Positions 35,907-44,366 of a stretch of DNA of 64,000 nucleotides are shown here, in pieces. Each line of letters begins with the position of its first letter. Positions within the stretch are counted from its first letter, which is position 1. Made by a program: the position numbers and the translations under genes. A model generated the notes under the pieces. It saw only the letters and a program-made list of their open reading frames with translations. It had not been told where the DNA came from and did not search any database. This stretch comes from Dokdonella_A sp044227025 (GTDB lineage Bacteria > Pseudomonadota > Gammaproteobacteria > Xanthomonadales > Rhodanobacteraceae), in the NCBI RefSeq assembly GCF_044227025.1, contig NZ_JBGAFX010000005.1, positions 348,424 through 412,423 of the forward strand, read 5' to 3'.

Positions 35907-37028
35907 ATGCAATTCGACCTGCTCGCCACCGACGCCACCGCGCGCCGCGGGCGCATCACGTTTCCGCGCGGCACGATCGAGACGCCGGCATTCATGCCGG
36001 TCGGCACCTATGGCTCGGTCAAGGCGATGACGCCGCAGTCGCTGGGGGAGATCGGCGCCGAGATCATCCTCGGCAACACCTTCCACCTGTTTCTGCGGCC
36101 CGGTCTGGATGTCGTCGCCGAGTTTGGCGGGCTGCACCGTTTCATCGGCTGGAACAAGCCGATCCTGACCGACTCGGGCGGCTTCCAGGTCTTCAGCCTC
36201 GCGCACAAGCGCAAGATCACCGAGCAGGGCGTGACGTTCGCCTCGCCAGTCGATGGTTCGAAGGTGTTCCTCTCGCCGGAGGAATCGATGCGCATCCAGC
36301 ATGTGCTCGATTCCGACATCGCGATGATCTTCGATGAATGCACGCCGTATCCGGCGACCGAGAAGCAGGCGCGCGACTCGATGGAACTGTCCCTGCGCTG
36401 GGCCGAGCGCTCGCGTCGCGCGTTCGACGACTTCGGCAACCCGAATGCGCTGTTCGGCATCGTGCAGGGTGGCGTGTACCCGGAGTTGCGTCGGCGTTCG
36501 GCGGAGGCCCTGATCGGCATCGGCTTCGACGGCTACGCGATCGGCGGGCTCGCGGTGGGCGAGCCCGAGCACGAGCGCAACGCGACGCTCGAGCGAACCG
36601 AGCCGTTGCTGCCGAGGGACAAGCCGCGCTACCTGATGGGCGTGGGTCGACCGGAGGACATCGTCGAGGCGGTCCGGCGTGGCGTGGATATGTTCGATTG
36701 CGTGATGCCCACCCGCAACGCGCGCAACGCACACCTGTTCACGCGCCAAGGGACCCTGCGCATCCGCAACGCGAAGTACGAGCGCGACACGCGGCCACTC
36801 GACGAGGCCTGCGCCTGCTACACATGCCGCTCCGGCTTCAGCCGTGCCTACCTGCGCCACCTCGACCGCTGCGGCGAGATGCTCGGGCCGATGCTTGCGA
36901 CGATCCACAACCTGCACTACTACCAGGAACTGATGGCGGGCTTGCGCGACGCGGTCGCGGCAGGACGCCTCGCCGACTTCGTGGCGGAGTTTCATGGTTT
37001 GAGGGCAACGCTGAGGGCGGAGGGCTGA
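35907..37028 (+). CDS. tgt: tRNA-guanine transglycosylase
   Basis: Exchanges guanine 34 for preQ1 in tRNAs with GUN anticodons. 373 residues: FMPVGTYGSVKAMTPQSL, catalytic-site TDSGGFQVFSL, GGLAVGEPEHE, nucleophile region CVMPTRNARNAHLFT, and zinc ligands in CACYTC with a following Cys/His. Ends about 175 bases before yajC. A palindrome GGTCGATTTCGACC lies at 37051-37064 after the stop. Confidence 0.98.
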   Translation: MQFDLLATDATARRGRITFPRGTIETPAFMPVGTYGSVKAMTPQSLGEIGAEIILGNTFHLFLRPGLDVVAEFGGLHRFIGWNKPILTDSGGFQVFSLAHKRKITEQGVTFASPVDGSKVFLSPEESMRIQHVLDSDIAMIFDECTPYPATEKQARDSMELSLRWAERSRRAFDDFGNPNALFGIVQGGVYPELRRRSAEALIGIGFDGYAIGGLAVGEPEHERNATLERTEPLLPRDKPRYLMGVGRPEDIVEAVRRGVDMFDCVMPTRNARNAHLFTRQGTLRIRNAKYERDTRPLDEACACYTCRSGFSRAYLRHLDRCGEMLGPMLATIHNLHYYQELMAGLRDAVAAGRLADFVAEFHGLRATLRAEG

Positions 37029-37109
37029 GAGCCGGGAAACCGGGTTTAGGGGTCGATTTCGACCAAAAACCTTCCGTCCTGCGATGAGTCCGGCGCTCAC
37101 CCCACAGCC

Positions 37110-37132
37110 CTCGGCCCTGCCTATGGCATAAT
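37110..37132 (+). promoter_or_regulatory. Possible extended -10 promoter of yajC-secD-secF
   Basis: TGGCATAAT at 37124-37132 is an extended -10 element about 70 bases before yajC; no good -35. Confidence 0.35.
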
Positions 37133-37203
37133 CGGCGGCCTTTTGACCGGGCCGGACGCCAGCGACGCGCCGATCCGTCCAACCTGTTGCTTCCGGAGCA
37201 CCC

Positions 37204-37539
37204 ATGGATTTCTTCATTGCAAGCGCACATGCCCAGGCGGCTGGCGGAGCGGCCGCGGCGCCGAACCCGATCATGTCGTTCCTGCCGCTGATCATCCTGT
37301 TCGGCGTCTTCTACTTCATGCTGATCCGCCCGCAGATGAAGCGCGCGAAGGAACAGCGCGCGATGGTCGCCGCGCTCAACAAGGGCGACGAAGTGCTGAC
37401 CAACGGCGGCCTGCTCGGTCGCATCGACGACATCAGCGAGCAGTTTGTTGCGCTCGAAGTCGCCCCCGGCGTCGTGGTCAAGCTGCGCCGCGACGCGGTG
37501 TCTGCCGTGTTGCCGAAAGGCACCCTGAAAGCGAGTTAA
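37204..37539 (+). CDS. yajC: YajC, Sec translocase accessory membrane subunit
   Basis: 111 residues with one N-terminal membrane helix (FLPLIILFGVFYFMLIRPQM) and the family motif RPQMKRAKEQRAMVAALNKG, then GDEVLTNGGLLGRI. Works with SecDF at the SecYEG translocon. Located directly before secD, the usual order. Confidence 0.97.
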   Translation: MDFFIASAHAQAAGGAAAAPNPIMSFLPLIILFGVFYFMLIRPQMKRAKEQRAMVAALNKGDEVLTNGGLLGRIDDISEQFVALEVAPGVVVKLRRDAVSAVLPKGTLKAS

Positions 37540-37608
37540 TTGGTGCGATTGTCCTGATCACACCATCAAGAAGCGGTCAGCCATGACCGCACTGCCAATA
37601 AAGAGCCT

Positions 37609-39519
37609 ATGAACGATTTTCCCCGCTGGAAATACGCGCTTGTGGTCGTCGTGCTGCTGCTCGGCGTGCTCTACGGCATTCCGAACCTGTACGTGCAGCA
37701 GTACGCGGTGCAAGTCACCGCAAACCGCGGCGGCACCATCGACGAGGCGCTCAAGGAACAGGTCCAGGGCGTCCTCGAAAAGGAGAAGCTGCCGTTCGAC
37801 CGCGTCGCGATCGAGAAGGACACACTGCTCGCGCGGGTCAATTCGGCCGATGTGCAGTCCCTTGCGCTCGAGAAGATCAAGAGCGCCATCGGCGACCGCT
37901 ACGTCGTCGCGCCGAACCTCGCCTCGACCGTACCCAGCTGGTTGCGCGCGATCGGCGCGCGCGAGATGCCGAAGGGCCTCGACCTGCAGGGTGGCGTGCA
38001 TTTCCTGCTGGAGGTCGACGACAAGGAGGTGGTCGAGAAGCAGTTGCAGCGCTATGCCGACGACATCCGTTCGGCGCTGCGCGACAAGAACATCCGCTAC
38101 CAGTCGGTGGGGCGTGGCCCGCAGGGCGTCGTCGTGCAACTGCGCAGCAGCGAGGATCGTGATGCGTCGCTCAGTGCAATCCAGTCGAAGGTGCCCGACG
38201 TCGTGGTCTCCAACGGCAGCCAGGTCGGTGACTCCTATACGCTGAACGCGAACGTGAAACCGGAGAAGATCCGCGAGATCGCGCTCAACACGATCCGCCA
38301 GAACCAGGCCACCCTGAGCAATCGAATCAATGCGCTCGGCGTGGCCGAGCCGTTGATCCAGCAGCAGGGCGAGACGCGCATCGCGGTCGAACTGCCGGGT
38401 GTGCAGGACACCGCCGAGGCGAAGAAGGTGCTCGGCGCGCAGGCGACCCTCGAATATCACGCCGTCGACGAGAACGGCAGCCCGTATGACGCCATGCGCA
38501 CCGGCCAGGTGCCGCCCGACTCCAAGCTCTACTACAGGCGCGAGCGCGGCGCTGACGGCAAGCCGGTGCCGATCCTGCTGAAGAAGAAGATCATCGTCAG
38601 CGGCGACGAGATGGTCGATGCCTCCAGCGCGCCGGATCCGCAGAGCGGCACGCCGGCGGTGTCGGTCGTGCTGAATGCCACCGGCGGACGCAAGATGCTC
38701 GACTTCACCACCCAGAACGTCGGCAAGCCGATGGCGGTGCTGTACATCGAACGCACGCCGGAGACGAAGATCATCGACGGCAAGGAAGTGCGCAGCACCA
38801 AGATCACCGAGGAGGTGATCAGCGTCGCGAGCATCCGCGGCGTGTTCTCGAACCGCTTCCAGACCACCGGCCTGTCCAGCAACAAGGAAGCGTCGGACAC
38901 CGCGTTGCTGCTGCGCTCCGGTGCGCTTGCCGCACCGATCGACATCGTCGAGGAGCGCGTGATCGGCCCGAGCCTGGGCAAGGACAACATCGAGAAAGGC
39001 ATCCGGGCCGTGCTGATGGGCCTCGCCGCCGTGCTGCTGTTCGTCGCGTTCTACTACTGGCTGTTCGGCCTGATAGCGGACATTGCGCTGTTCTTCAACC
39101 TCGTGTTGCTGCTGGCCGTGATGAGCGCGATCGGCGTGACCCTGACCATGCCCGGCATCGCCGGCATCGTGCTGACCCTCGGCATGGCGATCGACGCGAA
39201 CGTGCTGATCTGCGAGCGCATCCGCGAGGAATTGCGCAACGGATCGACCCCGCTCGCATCGATCCGCGCCGGTTACGACAAGGCGTGGGCGACGATTCTC
39301 GACGCGAACGTGACCCACCTGTTGTCCGCGCTCGCGCTGATGACGCTTGGCTCCGGCGCGATCCGCGGCTTCGGCGTGACGCTGTTCATCGGCATCCTGA
39401 CGTCGATGTTCACCTCGGTCACGGTGACCCACGCGATCACCAACCTGATCCACAGCGGCCGCAAGAAGCTCAAGGGTCTGTCGATCGGCAGCGGTTACAC
39501 CAGCGGCGCGACGGCCTGA
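37609..39519 (+). CDS. secD: Protein translocase subunit SecD
   Basis: 636 residues. N-terminal membrane helix (KYALVVVVLLLGVLYGIPNL), D1 signature LDLQGGVHFLLEV at about residue 124, large periplasmic P1 domain, then five C-terminal spans including the D4-D6 motifs (FNLVLLLAVMSAIGVTLTMP, GIAGIVLTLGMAIDANVLIC, ERIREE). Uses the proton gradient to help pull exported proteins across. Stop is 10 bases before secF. Confidence 0.98.
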   Translation: MNDFPRWKYALVVVVLLLGVLYGIPNLYVQQYAVQVTANRGGTIDEALKEQVQGVLEKEKLPFDRVAIEKDTLLARVNSADVQSLALEKIKSAIGDRYVVAPNLASTVPSWLRAIGAREMPKGLDLQGGVHFLLEVDDKEVVEKQLQRYADDIRSALRDKNIRYQSVGRGPQGVVVQLRSSEDRDASLSAIQSKVPDVVVSNGSQVGDSYTLNANVKPEKIREIALNTIRQNQATLSNRINALGVAEPLIQQQGETRIAVELPGVQDTAEAKKVLGAQATLEYHAVDENGSPYDAMRTGQVPPDSKLYYRRERGADGKPVPILLKKKIIVSGDEMVDASSAPDPQSGTPAVSVVLNATGGRKMLDFTTQNVGKPMAVLYIERTPETKIIDGKEVRSTKITEEVISVASIRGVFSNRFQTTGLSSNKEASDTALLLRSGALAAPIDIVEERVIGPSLGKDNIEKGIRAVLMGLAAVLLFVAFYYWLFGLIADIALFFNLVLLLAVMSAIGVTLTMPGIAGIVLTLGMAIDANVLICERIREELRNGSTPLASIRAGYDKAWATILDANVTHLLSALALMTLGSGAIRGFGVTLFIGILTSMFTSVTVTHAITNLIHSGRKKLKGLSIGSGYTSGATA

Positions 39520-39529
39520 GGAAAAGTCC

Positions 39530-40471
39530 ATGGAATTGTTCAATCCCAACAGCAATATCGACTTCCTCGGCTGGCGCAAGGTCAGCATCATCCTGTCCGC
39601 CGCGCTGGTGCTGATCTCGATCGGCCTGGTCGCGACGCGTGGCCTCAACTACGCGCTCGACTTCACCGGCGGCGTGCTGGTCGAGGCGAAATACGAGCAA
39701 CCGATCGAGATTGACCAGGTGCGCAGCGCACTCGAAACCGGCGGTTTCCACAGCGCGCAGGTACAGAGCGTCGGCGGCGCCAAGGAAGTGTCGATCCGCC
39801 TGCAACCGCAGGCCGACCACAAGGATGCCGAACAGGTGGGCGCTGCAGTGATCGCGGCGCTCAAGGCCCAGCGGGCAGACGTGTCGATGAAGGCCCATCC
39901 GGCCCTGGTTGGCTCGTCGGTGGGTGCGGAGCTGCGCAACGACGGCATCGTCGCGGCGGTGTTCGTGATGCTCGGCATCATGATCTACATCGGAATCCGC
40001 TTCGAGAAGCGTTTCGCGATCGCGGCGATCGCCAGCGAAATCCACGACACGATCCTGACCGTCGGCTTCTTCGCGCTGACCCACATGGAGTTCGACCTGA
40101 CCGTGCTCGCCTCGCTGCTGGCGGTGATCGGCTACTCGATCAACGACAAGGTCGTCGTGTTCGACCGCGTGCGCGAGTTGTTCCGCATGACCCGCAAGGC
40201 GGAGCCGTACGAGATCCTCAACAAGGCGGTCAACCAGACGCTGTCGCGAACGATCATGACCTCGGTGCTGACCGGCATCGCGATGGCCGCGCTGTACTTC
40301 TTCGGCGGTCCGGCGGTGCACGGCTTCGCTCTGACGATGCTGATCGGCATCGTGATCGGCACGTTGTCGTCGATCTTCTTTGCCAATCCGATCCTGTACT
40401 GGCTCGGCGTGTCGAAGTCCGACCTCATGCCGGTCTCGCGGGAGAATCCGGAGCTCGAACGCCGCCCGTGA
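39530..40471 (+). CDS. secF: Protein translocase subunit SecF
   Basis: 313 residues. F1 motif YALDFTGGVLVEAKYEQPIE with Asp at about 44, GSSVGAELRNDGIVAAVFVM, TVLASLLAVIGYSINDKVVV FDRVRE and the NQTLSRTIMTS segment are family signatures. Six membrane spans. Partner of SecD in one operon. Confidence 0.98.
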   Translation: MELFNPNSNIDFLGWRKVSIILSAALVLISIGLVATRGLNYALDFTGGVLVEAKYEQPIEIDQVRSALETGGFHSAQVQSVGGAKEVSIRLQPQADHKDAEQVGAAVIAALKAQRADVSMKAHPALVGSSVGAELRNDGIVAAVFVMLGIMIYIGIRFEKRFAIAAIASEIHDTILTVGFFALTHMEFDLTVLASLLAVIGYSINDKVVVFDRVRELFRMTRKAEPYEILNKAVNQTLSRTIMTSVLTGIAMAALYFFGGPAVHGFALTMLIGIVIGTLSSIFFANPILYWLGVSKSDLMPVSRENPELERRP

Positions 40472-40521
40472 CGTGTACGCCCTGGGTCGAGACACAGGGC
40501 GCAATCGGAGCAAGAACATGG

Positions 40522-40554
40522 AAGGGGCGCATGCACTGCGCCCCTTTTGCTTTT
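40522..40554 (+). terminator. Rho-independent terminator after secF
   Basis: AAGGGGCGCA-TGCAC-TGCGCCCCTT stem followed by TTGCTTTT. A second hairpin, GCCCTG/CAGGGC, sits just upstream at 40479-40500. Confidence 0.9.
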
Positions 40555-40663
40555 CTCGTCCTGCGAACTCGTCGAGCATCGCCTGGCGCTGTCGGTGGTC
40601 GATGCCGGATCCGGTACGATCCCTTCGTGTGCTCGGTACGCTCCGTGTTCAGCCTTCGCTCGA

Positions 40664-41428
40664 TCAGCTTCTCGGAATCCACAGGCGTTCGTCGACGAGG
40701 CGCTCCGTAGCAGGCTTCTCCTTCAGCTTCGGCAGCTTCAGCGGCTTGTCGGGGGCGGCGCGCTCCGGCAGCCGCTTCAGCAGGTGCGCGATCACGTCGA
40801 GGCGACCGCGCTTCTGGTCGTTGAAGTCCGCGACGGCCCACGGCGCCCAGGGGGTGTGCGTCGCTTTCAGCATCACGTCGCGCGCCTTCCCGTAGGCGGC
40901 GTATTGCTCGCGTGCCTTGAGGTCGATCGGCGAAATCTTGAACCGCTTGAGAGGATCGCTCGCGCGTTCGGCGAAGCGCTGTTCCTGGTATTCCTGGTCT
41001 ACCGCGAGCCAGTACTTGAGCAGGAGGATGCCGTCACCGGTGATCAGCTTCTCGAATGCCGGGCAGTCGGCGAGGAACTGGCGATACTGCGCGTCGGTGC
41101 AGTACCCCATGACGCGCTCGACGCCGGCGCGGTTGTACCAGCTGCGGTCGAACAGCACGAGTTCGCCAGCCGCGGGAAGGTGTTCGACGTAGCGCTGGAA
41201 GTACCACTGCGTGGCCTCGCGCTCGTCCGGTTTCGGCAGCGCGACGATGCGCGTGTAGCGCGGGTTGAGCGGTTCGCTGATCGCCTTGATCACGCCGCCC
41301 TTGCCTGCGGCGTCGCGCCCCTCGAACAGGATCATCACGCGCTGGCCGCTGGCGATGATCCAGCGTTGCAGGTTCAGCAGGTCGTCGTAGTGGTCTTCGA
41401 TGGCGTTGGCGTATTTCTTCTTCTTCAA
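40664..41428 (-). CDS. ppk2: Polyphosphate kinase 2 family protein
   Basis: 254 residues, the size of single-domain PPK2 enzymes that phosphorylate nucleoside diphosphates with polyphosphate. Walker A-like GRDAAGKGGVIKAISEPLNP, lid-region PTERE-equivalent KPDEREATQWYFQRYVEHLP and Walker B-like VLFDRSWYNRAGVERVMGYC are present. I choose a TTG start at 41428 because AGGAG lies 6 bases before it, giving (M)KKKKYANAIEDHYDDLLNL; a TTG at 41461 is the only longer option. Nucleotide preference (GDP or ADP) not determined. Confidence 0.93.
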   Translation of the reverse strand: MKKKKYANAIEDHYDDLLNLQRWIIASGQRVMILFEGRDAAGKGGVIKAISEPLNPRYTRIVALPKPDEREATQWYFQRYVEHLPAAGELVLFDRSWYNRAGVERVMGYCTDAQYRQFLADCPAFEKLITGDGILLLKYWLAVDQEYQEQRFAERASDPLKRFKISPIDLKAREQYAAYGKARDVMLKATHTPWAPWAVADFNDQKRGRLDVIAHLLKRLPERAAPDKPLKLPKLKEKPATERLVDERLWIPRS

Positions 41429-41528
41429 GGGCTTCTCCTTTGCGGCTGCATGCAGGAGCAACTGTCTTCTGTGGGAGCGGGCTTCAGCAGCGATGCATTT
41501 CGGCCCTCAGCCCTCAGCCCTCAGGCCT

Positions 41529-42050
41529 TCAGGTTTCGCGCAAGCGCGGCATCAGCCCAGCCAGATTGCATGGCGTCGTGGTCGCGTCGAGTTGCGCACG
41601 GATGAGCTTTTCCCATGCGGTACGGCAGGCCGAGGTGGAGCCCGGCAGGCAGAACACGAAGGTGTTGTTCGCCAGACCGGCAAACGCGCGCGACTGCATC
41701 GTCGATGTGCCGATTTCCTCGTAGCTGAGCATGCGGAACATCTCGCCGAAGCCGGGCATCTCCTTGTCGAGCAGCGGGGCGAGCGCTTCCGGAGTGGAGT
41801 CGCGGCCAGTGAAGCCCGTGCCGCCGGTCACCAGCACGCCGTGCACGTCCTCGTCGGCGATCCATTGCGCGACGAGCGCGCGGATCGCGTAGCGGTTGTC
41901 GCGCACGATGCGTTTTTCATGCAGGCGGTGCCCGGCCTGGCCGAGCGACAGAGCGAGATAGTCACCGGAGCTGTCGTTGTCCGGCGTGCGCGTGTCGGAC
42001 ACTGTCAGCACGCAGAGGGTCAGTGGCACGAATCGGCTTTGGGCAGTCAT
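41529..42050 (-). CDS. moaB: Molybdenum cofactor biosynthesis protein MoaB
   Basis: 173 residues of the MoaB/Mog molybdopterin-binding fold. VLTVSDTRTPDNDSSGDYLA, VHGVLVTGGTGFTGRDSTPE and FCLPGSTSACRTAWEKLI are diagnostic. In E. coli MoaB is dispensable; Mog-like adenylylation is the likely activity. The ATG at 42050. No other moa genes nearby. Confidence 0.95.
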   Translation of the reverse strand: MTAQSRFVPLTLCVLTVSDTRTPDNDSSGDYLALSLGQAGHRLHEKRIVRDNRYAIRALVAQWIADEDVHGVLVTGGTGFTGRDSTPEALAPLLDKEMPGFGEMFRMLSYEEIGTSTMQSRAFAGLANNTFVFCLPGSTSACRTAWEKLIRAQLDATTTPCNLAGLMPRLRET

Positions 42051-42141
42051 GCGGCGAGCCTAGCGCTTCGGCTTTCCGAAGCAAAGCGGCGGACGCGGAT
42101 CCGCGCGGACGAATGCGGGTGCAATGCCGTCGTTTCGCGCG

Positions 42142-44232
42142 TCAATCGAGTTGCGCCGGCGGCAGTCCGGCGCGGTGTCGTTCGGCCATGCGTTGCAGCA
42201 GCGAGACGAAGTCTCGCGCGTAGCCTTGCATGTCGAATACGCCGCTGTGCTCGCGACATTCGGCAAGCTGCCTGCGCAACGCGTCGCGCGCGGCGGCGTC
42301 CTGGCCAAGACGGACAGCCATTGCGATGAACCCGGCGTCGTCGCGCGCATTCAGCTCGGGCAAGCCGAGGTGATGGTTGATGCTTGCCGCGACGCGCGAT
42401 GCAAACGCCGATCCGGCGACGGTCAGGACCGGACATCCCGCCCAGACCGCGTCCGAAGCCGTCGTATGCGCGCCGTACGGTGTGCAATCGAGAAACAGGT
42501 CGGCGTGGCGATAGCGAGCGAGGTAGTCGGAATGCGGCAGCTTCGGCGCGAACACGAGTCGTGCCGGGTCGAAGCCGCGGCGCGCTGCTTCCTCGCGCAG
42601 CCGTTGGTCAGCGTCGCCGGCGGCGGACAGCAACCACAGCACCGAGCCCGGCACCTCACGCGACACCGCGAGCAGGCGCTCGAAACTCGCCGTGTTGATC
42701 TTGTAGCTGTTGTTGAGGCAGGCGAACACGACGCCGCTCGCGGGCAGGCCGCAGGCCTCGCGCGCGGGCGGGATGCCGACGCTGCGAGTCGAATCCGACG
42801 GCTGGAAACAGCGCGGCAACCACGCAACCTGTTCGGAGAATTGCGCGGCGAGCGACTCCGGCAGCACGCTGCGATCGGCGATCACGTAGTCCATCCACGG
42901 CGCGCCGAGCGTGCCGGGGTAGGCGAGCCAGTTGACCTGCAGCGGTGCCGGACGCAGCGCGAACACCTCCGGCACCGCGCCGCTGCAATAGCCGTCGAGG
43001 TCGAGGAGGATGTCGATTGCGTCGGCGTCGATGCTGTCAACGAGCATCCGGGGGGCCATCGCCGACGCATCGCGCCAGACGTGCGCGGTGGCGCGCACGC
43101 GTTGCAACAGCGCGCTGCGGTCGTCGGGTGCGGTCGAATACAGGTGCAGACGCACGTCGTGCGTCCGCAACGCCTCGAACAAGGCGACGACCAGCAAGGC
43201 GGTCGGGTGGTTTCCGAATCCGTTCGCGACGAAACCGAGGCGCAGCGGTCCATCGCCGATGCGCGTCCGCACGTGGCGTCGCGCCAGCAACGGTGCGACT
43301 TGCGACGCGATGCGTTTCGCATGCGTCTGTGCGCAATGCAGTTGTGCGGCCGCGCCAGCGTCCTCGGCCAGGAATCCGAATGGCGAAATGCCGTGTGCAG
43401 AAGCCGCGACGCGCGCGCGCAAGCGCGCCGACAATGCGTCGAGTCCGTTCCAGTCGCACAGCTGGCGACGCAGGAACACCAGTTGCGACAGCGCCGCATC
43501 CAGCGAAGGATCGAGCGCGAGCGCGCGCGCATGGGCCGCGGCAGCAGGTGCGAGTTGCTTCTGCTCCTCGGCCATCAAGCCGCGCTGGTACGGGAAACGC
43601 GCGTCGTTCGGCGCGCTGCGTTCGCCGGTCGCATACGCTGAGGCGGCCTCTGCATGGCGATGTTGGGCGGCGAGCGCGTGGCCGAGCACGAACAGTGCCT
43701 CTGGATAGCCCGGCGCGAGGGCGATGGCGCGGCGAGCACTGACTTCACCCGCTTGTGCCTCGCCGACGGCGAGTTGCGCCGCGGCGAGGTTGCACCACGC
43801 GCCAACGTGATCGGGTTGCGCACGCGTCGCCGCGGCATAGGCATCGCGCGCGCCGATCGCGTCGCCGCGCGCGCGACGCGCGTTGCCGAGGCCGTTCAGC
43901 ACGGCCGGATGCTCGGGGGCGATACGAAACGCGCTTTCGAACGCCGCCAGTCCCGCCTCGATGCGGCCGTCAGCGAGATTCACGCTACCGAGGTTGCACA
44001 GCACTTCAACCGACTGCGGCGCGAGTGCTAGCGCGTGCTCGAGCGTGGCGAGCGCTTCATCGAGTCGGCCGAGCTGGAACAGTGCAATGCCGTGCAGGCG
44101 CGCGGCCTCGCTTTCACGCGGCGCACGCGCACGCGCCTGCGCGGCCTCGGTCGCGGCAAGGTCGGGCCGACCGGCACCGATCATCTCGGCGATGCGCTCC
44201 AGTCTTGCGTGCAGCGACGGTCTGACATTCAT
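42142..44232 (-). CDS. TPR protein with O-GlcNAc-transferase-like (GT41) domain
   Basis: 696 residues. The N-terminal 280 or so residues form about seven tetratricopeptide repeats (LHGIALFQLGRLDEALATLE, VLCNLGSVNLADGRIEAGLA, AWCNLAAAQLAVGEAQAGEV). The C-terminal part matches the SPINDLY/OGT catalytic domain: LRLGFVANGFGNHPTALLVV, IDILLDLDGYCSGAVPEVFA, APLQVNWLAYPGTLGAPWMD YVIADR, FACLNNSYKINTASFERLLA, DLFLDCTPYGAHTTASDAVW and GCPVLTVAGSAFASRVAASI. No signal peptide. Bacterial homologues glycosylate proteins with GlcNAc or are of unknown specificity. Divergent from the following cytochrome locus. Confidence 0.9.
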   Translation of the reverse strand: MNVRPSLHARLERIAEMIGAGRPDLAATEAAQARARAPRESEAARLHGIALFQLGRLDEALATLEHALALAPQSVEVLCNLGSVNLADGRIEAGLAAFESAFRIAPEHPAVLNGLGNARRARGDAIGARDAYAAATRAQPDHVGAWCNLAAAQLAVGEAQAGEVSARRAIALAPGYPEALFVLGHALAAQHRHAEAASAYATGERSAPNDARFPYQRGLMAEEQKQLAPAAAAHARALALDPSLDAALSQLVFLRRQLCDWNGLDALSARLRARVAASAHGISPFGFLAEDAGAAAQLHCAQTHAKRIASQVAPLLARRHVRTRIGDGPLRLGFVANGFGNHPTALLVVALFEALRTHDVRLHLYSTAPDDRSALLQRVRATAHVWRDASAMAPRMLVDSIDADAIDILLDLDGYCSGAVPEVFALRPAPLQVNWLAYPGTLGAPWMDYVIADRSVLPESLAAQFSEQVAWLPRCFQPSDSTRSVGIPPAREACGLPASGVVFACLNNSYKINTASFERLLAVSREVPGSVLWLLSAAGDADQRLREEAARRGFDPARLVFAPKLPHSDYLARYRHADLFLDCTPYGAHTTASDAVWAGCPVLTVAGSAFASRVAASINHHLGLPELNARDDAGFIAMAVRLGQDAAARDALRRQLAECREHSGVFDMQGYARDFVSLLQRMAERHRAGLPPAQLD

Positions 44233-44366
44233 TGGGGAACGCTAACGCGTACGATAGGCCTCGCGCCAGCCTTGACTGGTGCGTTGATCCGGCGGACGGA
44301 TGCGTCAAGCCATCGCATCCAGTCCTGTTCCACCGGCAAGGGCAAGCCCGGGAGTCTCACGAACGC

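Noticed and set aside
37558..39648. 696-codon open frame on the minus strand opposite secD
   Set aside because: Shadow of a high-GC gene: low-complexity Arg/Ala/Asp/His composition, no family similarity, full overlap with secD.
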